Source of the DNA: Heligmosomoides polygyrus polygyrus
Taxonomy: Eukaryota > Nematoda > Chromadorea > Rhabditida > Heligmosomidae
Reading direction: 5' to 3'
Assembly (NCBI GenBank): GCA_947396885.1
Contig: OX377201.1
Span: 70,902,983-70,966,982 of the forward strand
Length of the DNA stretch: 64,000 nucleotides
The notes under the pieces were generated by a model. That model made no database searches. It was not told the DNA's origin and saw only the letters and a list, made by a program, of their open reading frames with translations. Both the position numbers and the translations under genes were made by a program. The number at the start of each line of letters is the position of its first letter. Position 1 is the first letter of the stretch. This document shows, one piece after another, positions 25,001 to 37,000 of this stretch.

Positions 25001-28000
25001 CAGCAAGGAAAGTGAAAAATCCTAGTTGATGGCTGTTCTGGGACTTTTGCTCTTGAATCTTTCGGCCTTCTCTCCTTGGTCAAGCAGAACCTTGTGCAAC
25101 GAAGGCGGTGCTCCAATTCCATGTAGATCTTGGATATACATATAGAACATAGAACACCTGTTGAGCCAAAAGTGATACAAAATAAATTCAGCACAAAAGC
25201 GCTAAACTTGGCTTTCAAAGATCAGCAAAAGCGACTTTTTCTTTGGTTTGCATAAAGTGGTGATTGCTTTCTTCAAATCAATCTTGTGTGTTTTGGTAAA
25301 AAAGGAGGAAAAAGAAAAATATTTATTAGCTAAACGTGGTGCGGTACAAACTTTGCACAAATATTATGCCATTATTATTTGCAACATGACAACAAAGTCG
25401 TTGATGAGGAAACGTTTGCGCTTGGCGATTATGTGGTCAGTTTTGTTGTTGAAGTTGTCAGCAAGGGATTTTCAAAAAATTGCAGGGCGGGATGCTTTAG
25501 GACCTGCGAGTTTCCAGAAAGGAGCTTACAAATAAAAGTTCCCAACTCAATGTGAGCTTTTGCGATGCTATTTTGGCAGGATGTAGGGCCCTGTGAGCGA
25601 AGTCTAGGACCGCAGTTAGATTTTGCTGAACACTTTTTTTTAAGACCTGAAAAGGAGTTCTGAAAGCGTGTGCGCAACTATCATCAACCTCTACGGCACG
25701 CCACGATACTTGCTTCGGTGTCGCAATTGGTAGGAGGGCCACCTCATAGGGGGACACCGGCTGGATTCTAAGTTCGAGTCCGCGTACTGCCTATATTTTT
25801 GCACAATTGGTTTGCGGTCGTCACGCTTTTTCATGATCACATGAGTCAATTTAGGCCATAAACGCTTACAACAAACCAACGCTTTCTGCTTGCGCTTTTA
25901 TTTGTGCTAGATGCGTATGCACCATATCATTTCTCTGGAAATATAAAGTCTCAATTCTCCTCATTTCTTCAACAAATATGGTTTAGAAAAAAACTTTGAA
26001 AGACGTCCAGGTGAGAGCGACATTTTTAGTACACTTATTTACCGGTATGACCCGGGTTCATAATATTCAGAGATAAGATATGTGTATTTGTGTGCAGTTA
26101 CGGTATCATTGGGGACATGGTATAATATGGTGGTGCTGCAGATAAGCGTTGTTGAAAAACTAGCCATATGAAGGCGCAAATAGACTCCTTGGTTTGTTGC
26201 AAGCATTGGTGGTCTAAAATTGCCTCCTATGATCTTGGAAAAGCCTAATGACAACAAACTAACATATGCAAAAATGTTTGCAGTACGAGGATTCGAACTC
26301 AGAACCCGCCGGTGCCCTCCTACGAGGGCGGCACTCCTGCCGACTGCGCCATCGAGGCACATTTCGTGTGGTGTCGAAGATGATGATGATAGTTGTGCAC
26401 AAGTTTTTACGCCTGTTTTCAGGGTATTAAAGAAGTGTTTGTTTAGCAAAAACTAACTGTACCAAACAAGTCCAGGTCAAGTACGACTTTCGACTCGACT
26501 CCGCTCACACGACCCTACATACATCCTGTCAAAATAGAATCGCAAAAGGTCACCTTGAGTTGGTAACCTTCCCTTGTTAGTCGACATGTTGAACTGAGAA
26601 ACGCTGCAGCATGTTCTGAAGAGTTCTTCTCTGTAGTGGTGGACGGTGTGTAGGGATTGATGCCTTTTTGTTTTGGTCACTCTGGTGACGCCGTACTTGA
26701 CCTTCTTGGTTCGCATAATTAATTAAGTTCTCAAGAAGAGTAAGAGGATCTTTGCTTATACACGAAGAAAAGCAACTGATGAAGCTCTTGCTGAACTTCG
26801 CGAGTTCATACTGAAACATATGCTCAAGAGAAGTTGCCTTGGTGATAAATACATATAATACCAAACAAGGAGTAAACACTAAGCAATTAAAAATTCTGCA
26901 AGGCACGGGAATTCTGAACCCGTCATCTCCCACACGAAGCAGAGTCACTCAGCCCTGCGATGTGGTGGGTGCATGCTGTAGTTTGTGAGAGATTATTTAC
27001 AAATGATCACAATGAGTTATTGTTTAGTGTTTTACGAAGAAGGCTGCAAAGTGTCGGACATGAGCGAAACACGCAAGAACTACTTTGAAAAGTAGGTCTT
27101 TCACTTCACACTCTCATCTTTCTCACTCTTTCTTAGAAAATTATGGCACTGTCGTTTTCTAGCAATCGGTTTCTGCTGGACATACTATCTGTTCTGCCGA
27201 CAGATTTATTTTTGCTGCTCCGATACGATGCATCTCTATCCAGGTAATGTTCAGAGGCTGCTCGCCTGTCGAGGTCAATAACGAAAAGTAATGTCGATTT
27301 TTCGTTTGCGATTTTCACTGATACAATACCGCCCGCGTCGCGCAGGTCAAAAAGACGTTTTTCGACGGAAAAATCCGTCGCAAAACGGAAACTGTTGGCA
27401 AGGTTCGATTCGCCTCCTCGAGATCTACACAATCGTTCATAAAACTTTACCAGAACACCGCGTTTTCGCCGTGGGTGGCCTAAAAAGTAACTGCAACAGG
27501 CTTTTGCGATTAGAACACCTTATTTTCCAGGAAGTGCATGTGACGTGCAGTGTTTTCGGAGTATCTCAAGCATGGCGTGCGTTGTTAGTGCTCTGTCATG
27601 GGGGAGTGCTCCGAGAGTGCGCTGTGCAAATGCATATAGGATCGAACCTATTAATCGAATGGACGAAAGCATGTCCACTGGGCTTTTATCTTCGCTTCAT
27701 GGAAAATGTAAAGCCTTCAAGACTATCTTGCGCTGTTGAGAATTTTATAAGAAATTTCCGGCCGCCTTACTTGGGAATTGCTTCAGTTTGTCCCGGCGAG
27801 ACTTGAGTGTGCGCCGTGTACAATGCGTATAAAGATGAACCTATCAATCGAGTGCGTTCGACAACTGGTAGAGTGAGCGTTTGGGGAGTTCAATCGCCAG
27901 CCGTCCCACCAAACGAAACGAAATTGCTCTAATGCTGCCCTGCTAGCCTTTGGAGTGCGCCGTGAAGAATGCACATAGAATCGAACCTTTCAGTCGATGG

Positions 28001-31000
28001 GGCCTAGAGGTTACAATGGGAAGGATTATTCTTCATCCCCGGTTTAAAAATTAAAATTCGCTGGCCGGCATCCACAATGATCGCTTCTTGCAGAGTCTTC
28101 ACCGAAGCTGCTTTGCTAACTCTGAACCTTGCTCAGCTTTTTGCTATCAAAAATTTAGTAAGAGACAGAAAAGTGTTAGTTACCTTTGACTTCGCTGATG
28201 TAGTGATACAAAAGTGATACGCGAAATGTTTCATGTATCACTGTTACGGAAAATTACAAAGAAAATTATTTGTCGCCCCGTTGAAGACAATGGCGCCACT
28301 CGTCGCAGTCACCAGAATGCTCCAATGGATCCTCCCCTTTCGAGGGACACGAAGAGCATCATATCGGTCTTCAGGGGTTTCACGAAAAAGTCCGACCAAC
28401 GCGTTGGTGGGCGTCCTGGTGTTCTCTTGACATCCCGCGAACCCTATCGGTAACGGCTCTTGTTCAGCGCGTGTCTGCGGAGCGCATTACTTGGCTGGCC
28501 CACCTAATTATCGACAACTTGGCCCATGCGATAGCGTCTCTGACCTGCGAACGTCGACGAAGCTCGGAACTCTGGAGGGCTTCTCTCACTTGCGTGTATC
28601 ATGTTACCCTGAGTATCGTCCTGTCGATTCCACGCTGCGCGACGCTGATCGCGTGTTCATCCTGCTCTCGTAAGGCCCAGGTCTCTGAGTGTTAGCGCAG
28701 GAAGAGCACTCGAGAGGAACAATTTGGCACGGAGTTAAACGTTCTTTGTCTTGCTCACTTCTTCGACGCTCCTAAACGCTCCCCAAGCCACCCTTTTTCT
28801 CCAGCGCAGCTCTGGCGCTAGGTCGTTGGCCATGGTGACTTCGCGACCCATATACATGTAGCAGGAGTACTTGGATATATTGGTTCTGTTGAGGGAGAAA
28901 GGGACATCAGAAACTCGTTCGTTCTTCGCGAACATCGTTTTCGTAACATTCAGCTGCGGCCTAGCCTTCCCCCTCCACGATTTAAGTCAGTCAGCATTCG
29001 CTCCGCCCGGCGGATGCCCGGTGTTGTGAGCACGTCGTCAGCGAAGCGAAGGTGGTGCAGTTGCCGGCCGTCGACTTTCACTCCCATGTCTTCCCATTCC
29101 AGTTCGCGCATGGCGTTTTCGAGGGTGGCGCAGAGGAACTTCGGGGACATGGTATCCCCTTTCCGAACCCCGCTCTTCACGTTGATGACGACGTCGTTGA
29201 AGAATGGTGAAAACTTTGTCGTGAATCTATTGTACACCTTTTGAATGACTCTGATGTCCTGAGTATGAACGCTCTGAGTGAGCAGGGCTTCAATGACTGC
29301 TTCAGTTTCGACAGAGTCGAATGCCTTCTTCAGGTCGATGAATGTAAGTCACTGCGGCAGCTTGTACTCTCGCAATTCTTCGATGAACATCGTACAAAGG
29401 AAGGTATTCTCAAAGAACGAAACGAACTAGTAGTAGAGATTCTGGGACAGCCAGTAATACACAACGAGTCTCTGAACGGCTTTAGAATATGTTGAAAGAG
29501 TGTGTTTATAAACTCAAGCAGTGGAATTGAAACATACCAGCAGCGGCCAATGAGCCTTCATCGTGCTTGGTACTTTGAAAGGCTAGTTTTCTACTAGTGG
29601 GACCATTAATCTAGAGAGCCGTCTGTTCTCTGATTATACCTACGGTTCTGTAGGAATAGCCGGGCACGGCTTGCATGCTACTCTCAAGACCACAGGTCTC
29701 GCCTTAGGCTAGACGAGAGCGGTTGTATTAGGTTGGAAAAAAAGTCTCTTCACACTTCGAAAAGTTTTCTACCGTTCTCCTTGCAAACGCACTAGTCAAT
29801 ATTGATAGCTGATTTCGTAATCCTATCACACTTGCCTACCGTTTGCACTCAGACCTAGGTCAAGACCCTTCTTGTACTTCGTTATCTATCCAATCTTCCA
29901 GATTCAATGCCAGATCCACCTCATGGCCATTTTCAGCACGGCATTCTTCATGAATTCATTGAAGGATCTACAACATGTCAGGCAGCCGACCAAATTAACC
30001 ATATATATGACTTGGGATCTACTACTCATCGCGCCTGTTCTGAGTGGTTCGGAAAGTCTTCAAAGGGAGATTATTCACTGAGGGCAAAGCATGGTCAGGA
30101 AGGCCAACTGGATTGAACGACAGTGAAGTACACCATCTTCTTCGTACCGATAGTTGGCAGACGACACGCTAACTGGCAGAGAAGCTCGAAGGTCTCATAG
30201 GATAGTGGGAATCCATCTGAAGAACCTTGGCTTTGCACGGAAATTTGGAGCTTGGATTCCACATGCCCTGTCAGACACTCAGAAAGGTCGACGGCTCTCC
30301 ATCGCTGCTTCTCTTCTGTCCAGATAAGAAAGAAGATCGTTTCTTCCGCGGATTGTGACAGGCGATGAGTCCTGTGTTCTGTATGCCAACTTCCGAAGAA
30401 AAGGACCATGAGTACAAAAGGAGAGAACCCTAAGCCTGATCTCAAGCCCAATGTTCACGAACGGAAGATTCTCTTGAGTGTTTGGTGGGACATCAGAGGA
30501 GTGATTTACTGGGAAACTCTCAGAAGTGGAGAGACACGTACTGCAGCCACATACTGTGGTCAACTCCTCAAAGTCGTCGCAACTCTCCAAGAAAACAGGC
30601 CGGAGAAGTCGAAGGTGATGATCCTGCATGACGATGCAAAACCACATGTTGCAAGACTCACAAGAGAAACAATAAAGAAGCTGGGCTGGGAGGTAGTGCC
30701 ACATGCACCGTATAGCCCTGACCTCGCCCTTACCGATTGCCATTTCTTCCATGCTCTCAAGCGAGAAATTAGAGAGAAATATTTTGAAACCTCAAAAATT
30801 GGATTCAGCAATGGTTCGACTCCAGAACTGCAGTCTTCTAAGCGAGAAGAATTGGAAAATTACCCAGTCTTTGGAGAAGTGTAGTGGAACAAAATGGCGT
30901 TTATCTCAGTTGATTTGACTTTGTAGTTGTGAAGTAATAAATCTTTGAAAAAAATGAAAAAACTTTTTTTCCAACCTAATAGTAGAACTGCGCACCCGTG

Positions 31001-34000
31001 ATTCCCATGTACGTGTAAAAACTGCTTCAAATCGTATCAATTTTAATTCGCTCCGGCTGTTTTTATATGAATAAGCATTGCTTGCAAGTTTCGCGCGACT
31101 TTACAATATCAGTAGTACGGTCACACAGAGTAGTGTATGGCTCTTTGAACCGCTTGTTTCGCTTTCAGGCAGCATAAAAAACATTGTGAAACACCACATG
31201 TTGGTTGACGCTGTTCACTCCGTATTTACTTAGCATTGATGCCACCTATTTTTCTGCTATTAAATCTGACCCTGGAGTGCTTGCATTACAATTACTATAA
31301 TACTATAGTAAGGTACGCTATAGTACTGAGCACTATAGCGTTGCCTAGAACACAACGTTCCTGGCCAAAATGACCGCAAGGCCCATAACTCCCAATGTTC
31401 AAGCTTTCCTATCAATCGTGCGCAGAAGACGATAACTTCAGAAGATGCTGAGAAGATGAACGATGTAGTTCTGATAGAATAGTTAGATCGTAAGGTACTG
31501 TTTCCTCAATTGCCAAACTCTGTATGTTGAGCCAAAAAAATTGTCTAACGATAAGTGGTGTACTCTGCAGCGGTGGCACATTACCTAGACGTTATCGACA
31601 GAGACGCTGCTTATATAAAGGTGTGGTTGGCAAACTATTCATGCCTTTATATAAGGAATAAACACGCATAGGTCCCATGCAGTCGTTGCTCTTTAAATGG
31701 CTCATAAATGTATAAACATATTTACTATATCAAACAGCCTGCTAAGGATGTTCCCGTTTGGAGGAAATGAGTTCGGCTTTCTGTTCAGGTTGAATCGCTT
31801 GATAAAGTGTTACCGACTAATTGAGATGTTTGATCTTGCTCAAGGACGACTCAAACAGGTAGGTTGTTCGAGGATTACGCTACTGCACGGCTATCAGCGA
31901 ACTGCGCTTTTCCTTTCAGCTCTCAGACATAGATGTTTCACGTAGAAAGACAACAGATTCACAGAACTCTCTACAGCATTGTTAGTCGTGCCTCAAAAAG
32001 GGACCTGATGATGCCGCGAATCTGTCAAAATCTGTCAGACTTGAACAGAATTAGTTCGTCTAACTCTGCTAACTGCTAGCCAACAACGGTAAAATAAATT
32101 CTGCTCACCTCTATGGTGCCTCTGTGGTCAGTGAATTGAAACTGCTCGACTTAGCTTCTATGCTTCAGAAGAGGTTTTTAGGGTAACATGCTACGAGACA
32201 TAGAGGTACTGGAAGAAATGAGACTGATGCACCGATTACGGAGGAACTCGAAATTCGCACCATGTCCAGCGTAGCATCGCACTTGTGGTCGTACTGATTG
32301 CAGGTTGTCATCTCCTTGATGAAGATTATGATCAGCTGTACGCTCATCTTCCACTGGAACGCGTGTGCCTTCTACATCATAAGCACATACAGTGACACAA
32401 CGTCCTGGGACGGTATGTGACATTTCTGACTTCATTGTCACTTTTTGCACTCTGGAGTGGCATGAATGAGCATCATCATTTTTCGAGCCATACGAGAGAA
32501 TGCACCCTGCTTAAAATTCTAATATCATTTTACCATTAGACCAATTTCTGACCGGAGCAGGGGACGGTGTAAAAAAGCCTTCCATAGGACTAGTGTGTGA
32601 TTAGTGTAATCTGTATGTAAACCGACAGAGATCTGCACACTGCATGTAGCTTTGCCCTAATAAACTTTCCCCTTTTTATGATCTCTTTGCAAATTTCCTG
32701 TATCTTCTAAATGTTACTTTCCTTTCGCTTTTAGCAAAGCAAGGATATCTCATACAGGATATTTCGAAGCAGCCTTGGGTGATCCTTTGGTAGTTCTCGT
32801 TGAATTGATATTACTCTGTGCTTTACTCCCACGACCAAAACGACCAAAAAGAGTCGCTTTCCAACGATTGTCCCACCCAAGCCAATAAACTCCGTAGGAT
32901 CTATACAGAAAAAGAATCGCCAAGTAAATTTATCACTATCTCTTGTCCAGATCGAACAAAGCTCTCCTTATTGCTCCGGAAAGGTTAAGTTTGGTGAGAA
33001 TGATAGTAAGTTTATCAAGCTGTGGGACCAATGCTGTTAAGCAGATTTTCCTTTGCCCTGGCAAGCGTTTTCTTCAAAGCCTGGATAAGACCAGAAAAGT
33101 CGGAGGAATTGCTTTTTTTCCAATGATCACTCAAAGCTAAGTAGTTTCCTGTTGATGGAAAAATAAGATGAAAGAGGCGTTGGACAACAAAACTGCCCTT
33201 ACGAGGACTGGGGAAAACTTTGAAATAGATTTCACTGATGGACCTCATTCGCTGACATCTGCACTCATCCAAGGGTAGCTTATCAACCTTTCGACTGTTT
33301 CCATGTAATAGTCAGTTGGGTTGCTTTGCTGCTCCTCCTTCGTTTCGCCCTTCCATTAGCTTACGAAACTATTACAGCCAGCTGCGGTTCTCGGTCGAGT
33401 ACTCCCTCAAGCTTTGATTGGCTTTTTCCGACGCAGGAGGTGGTTGTGCCGAAACATCAGCCGAATTAAGTTTTTCTACCAGTATTAAACCCACACCCCC
33501 TCGACAGATACTTTCACTGTCCAACTACTACACGTAAAGCTGCAGACGAATCTGGATTGTTTGGATATCTATGCGTATGCCAAACATATATTCAAAAAGG
33601 TAAAACTTGGTTAGGAAGTTGAATATCTGGCACATCCTTAAAACGAAGTGATTTGTACGAGCGTGTATCCTCTTCACCACTGATAGACAGGTTTTCTCCA
33701 GATCGTACATTATGCTAGAGAGAATTTTGGAGAAAACCCCACAAAAGAAATGAACAGGGCAGTGTTCCGCATTCCAAAAAAACAAGTAGATAGTTTACTC
33801 TAATTATATCTCTGAGAACTACTGTACCGGACATGTCTTTTGGTCATTGGCCGAAAAAGCCGCGCCGGCCAACATAGGCCGCTTTGGAACGCTCCTTTTT
33901 GAATAACCTCTTTAGAAATCAAATACTTGTGAAAAGAAACACATATTTGAACTCAGCAGCTCAAGCTCTATCTTCTGGTGTATAAATCGCAGTAGAGTTG

Positions 34001-37000
34001 AACAATGCATATAGGCCCGACAGAATCAGTCGAGTAGGCGCAGCACGACAACCTGTAGAGCGGGCGTTTGAGGAGTTTTATCGGAAATTCTCAGCCGTCC
34101 TAATCAGAAATTGCTCTAAGGCTGTCTGGCTTGCGTTTGGAGTGCGCCGTGAACAATGCATACGGAATCGGACCTACCAATCGAGTGAGCGCGACAACTT
34201 GTAGATCGGGTGTTTGGGGAGTTTTATCGGAAATTCCCAGCCGTGCTAATCAGAAACTGCTCTAAGACTGTCCAGGTTGCATTTGGAGCGCGCCGTGAAC
34301 AATGCATACAGAATCGGACCTATCAATCGAGTGGGCGCGACAGCTCGCAAATTGCATGCGCGGGCGTGTTCGGAGCGCAATAAATTTGTGAAGATCGAAT
34401 CGTTCCGGCTGCGGCTAGTGGATTTTGTAGGCAGTAGAATGGTTTTTTAGTCCCCGAAAGTACACCGTGTTAGCTTCTAAACGGGCGAAATTATTGCGGT
34501 GCGAAAATGCAGGTTAGCATTGTGTGACACGATTTTTTCCAAATTCAGTCGACCACTGTGGGAAGATGTGACGAGCTAGCGGCCTAGGAATGCGTAAGCG
34601 AGTAAACCAGTTAAGGTACTTTGCGAATTAGTGCCCAGAGCTCCCCAGCTTCCTAACCCGCCTCGCTCCCGGCAGCCATTTTAGAGCGGCGGAGGACAGC
34701 GGTGAAGTTTCTTCCGCCCTTACTCGCCCTCATTTGAGTTTTCGACAGTTCTAATGGTGCCGTTCTATTCAGCTCGGAAATCTCTATCGAACGGCGTCAC
34801 TCTCAATCAATTCCTAAAACATCGATTTTTGACAAATTCGCATCAAAGGTGAGGCGGCCCAAGGCCGCGCCAGACGGACAATGATGTCATCAAAAACCGA
34901 TGTTTCCGAAATTGGTTGAGTTTGATACCGTTTCATAGAGCTTTTCGTGCTGAATTGAACGTTGTTACTATGGGTGGCGAGAACTGTTATCTGGGCGAGT
35001 AAGAGCACAGAGAACATAGACCATTGTTGTGTTAAACTGCACGCGCGGGCGTATTTGGAGCGCGATAACTCTGTCAGTTTCCAATCTTTCCGGCTGCGAC
35101 TTGTGGATTCCGTATGCAATAATATGCCCTAGTAAAGGGTTAAAGCACAGCAAATTATCTTACGAATTGGCAAGGTTACGGTGGTACGAAAATGCAGGCT
35201 GGGCATATGTGACACGATTTCTTCAGGATTCGGTCGAACGTTGCGGGTAAATGAGGCGAGTTCACGGCATGGAAACTCGCGGATGAGCAAAGAACTGAAG
35301 GCACTTTACGATGACCCGCTCCTAACTCTCCAGCTGCCTATACTGCCTTAGCCCCATCTGCCATTTTAGATCGGCGAACGGCAGCGGTGAAGATTCTTCC
35401 GCCCTTACTCGCCCACGTTCGAGTTTTCGAGCCCCAGCCAGGATACCATTCTGTTCAGCTCGAAAAGCCCTATCAAATGGTGTTAATCTCGACCAATTCT
35501 GGGAATATCGGTTTTTTGACAATTTCGCATCAAAGGCGAGACGCCTCTAGGCCGCAGCAGAAGGACAATGACGTCATCGAAAATCAATATTTTGGAGCCG
35601 GGCCGAAGCTCCAAAATCATCTAGGGATTATTTGGAGCGCTGATTACAAATCCGAAGTCTGTTTTTGAAAATTCCACCGATTTCGATAGGTTTTGGATTT
35701 TCTTCTGGATAACTGAGGGTGGTCGGTCAGAAACACCAATTTTGCTCTAACTTAGTCAAAGGACAGGGTTTATTCAGGGTGCAACGGTCGACCGAAACCT
35801 GAAAAAATCCTGTCACACATGCCCAACCTGCATTTTCTCACCGCCGTAACCTTACCAATTCGTAAGATAATTTGCTGTGCTTTGGCGCTTTACTAGTGCA
35901 TATTACTGCCTACGGAATCCACACGTTCCAGCCAGAAAGATTGGAAGCTGACAGAGTTATCGCGCTCCGAACACGCCCGCGCGTGCAATTTAGCACAACA
36001 ACGGTCTATATTCTCCGTGCCCTTACTCGCCCAGATAACAGTTCTCGGCACAGCTGCGAGCATGTCATCGTAAAGTGCTTTCAGTCTTACGCTCGCCCGT
36101 GCATTTGAATGCCATTAGCTCGCCTCGTTTTCCTGTAGTAGTCGACTGAACTCGGAAAAAATCGTGTGACACAAGGTTTGCCTGCATTTTCGCACCGCTT
36201 TAACTTTGTCCAGTTTTAAGCTAGGTCGCTATGTCTCAGCGTTCTTCCTGAGCTTTCTACTGCCTACAAAATCCACAACTTGCAGACGGAAAGACTCGAA
36301 ATTGACAGAGTTATTGCGCTCAGAACACCCCCGCGGTGCAATTGCGAGCTGACTCACCCAGTCGATTGATAGGTTCGATCCTATGTACATTGTGCACAGC
36401 GCACTCCAAAGTCTTGCCGAAACAGAATACAGCAATTCCTGAGTAGGGCGGCTGAGAATTTCTCATAAAACTCCCTCACTCTACAAACTGTCCCCCCTCC
36501 TCGATTGATAGGTCCGATTCTATATGCATTGTTCACGGCGCACTCCAAAGGCAAGCTGGACAGTCTTAGAACAATTCCTCAGTAAGACTGCTGGGAATTT
36601 CTGAAGAAAATTTCCTAAACGCCCACTCTACAAGCTGTCGCGCGCGCCCACTCGATTGATTTTGTCGGGCCTATATGCATTGTTCAACTCTACTGAGATT
36701 TATATACCGAACGATAGAGCTTGAGCTGCTAAATTCAAACATATGTCTATTTTCGCAAGTACTCAATTTCTAAAGAAGTTATTCAAAAAGGCCGCTTTGG
36801 AACGCTCCAAAGCGGCCTATGTTGGCCGGCGCGGCTTTTTCGGCCAATGATCAAAAGACATGTCCGGTACTGTATGAACAGTTACCATGTGCTTTACCAA
36901 GTACCATGTGTTATGAGAAGGCATCGATCTAGTATAGCAGTAGGAGTAAAAAACAGTGAAAAAATACAAAGTGATTTTGAAGAATATTTTCATTTGACTA

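Noticed and set aside
26270..26370. Functional tRNA gene
   Set aside because: A-box and B-box-like strings are present, but the fold is poor and the segment belongs to a longer dispersed repeat with a second copy at 25635-25800.
32738..32800. Possible CNG exon reading [15 protein letters not shown] after a TTTTAG
   Set aside because: It looked like the YPNxFR segment before S5, but it meets a stop, has no good donor, and lies downstream of the true S5 exon with HWNAC at 32304-32412.
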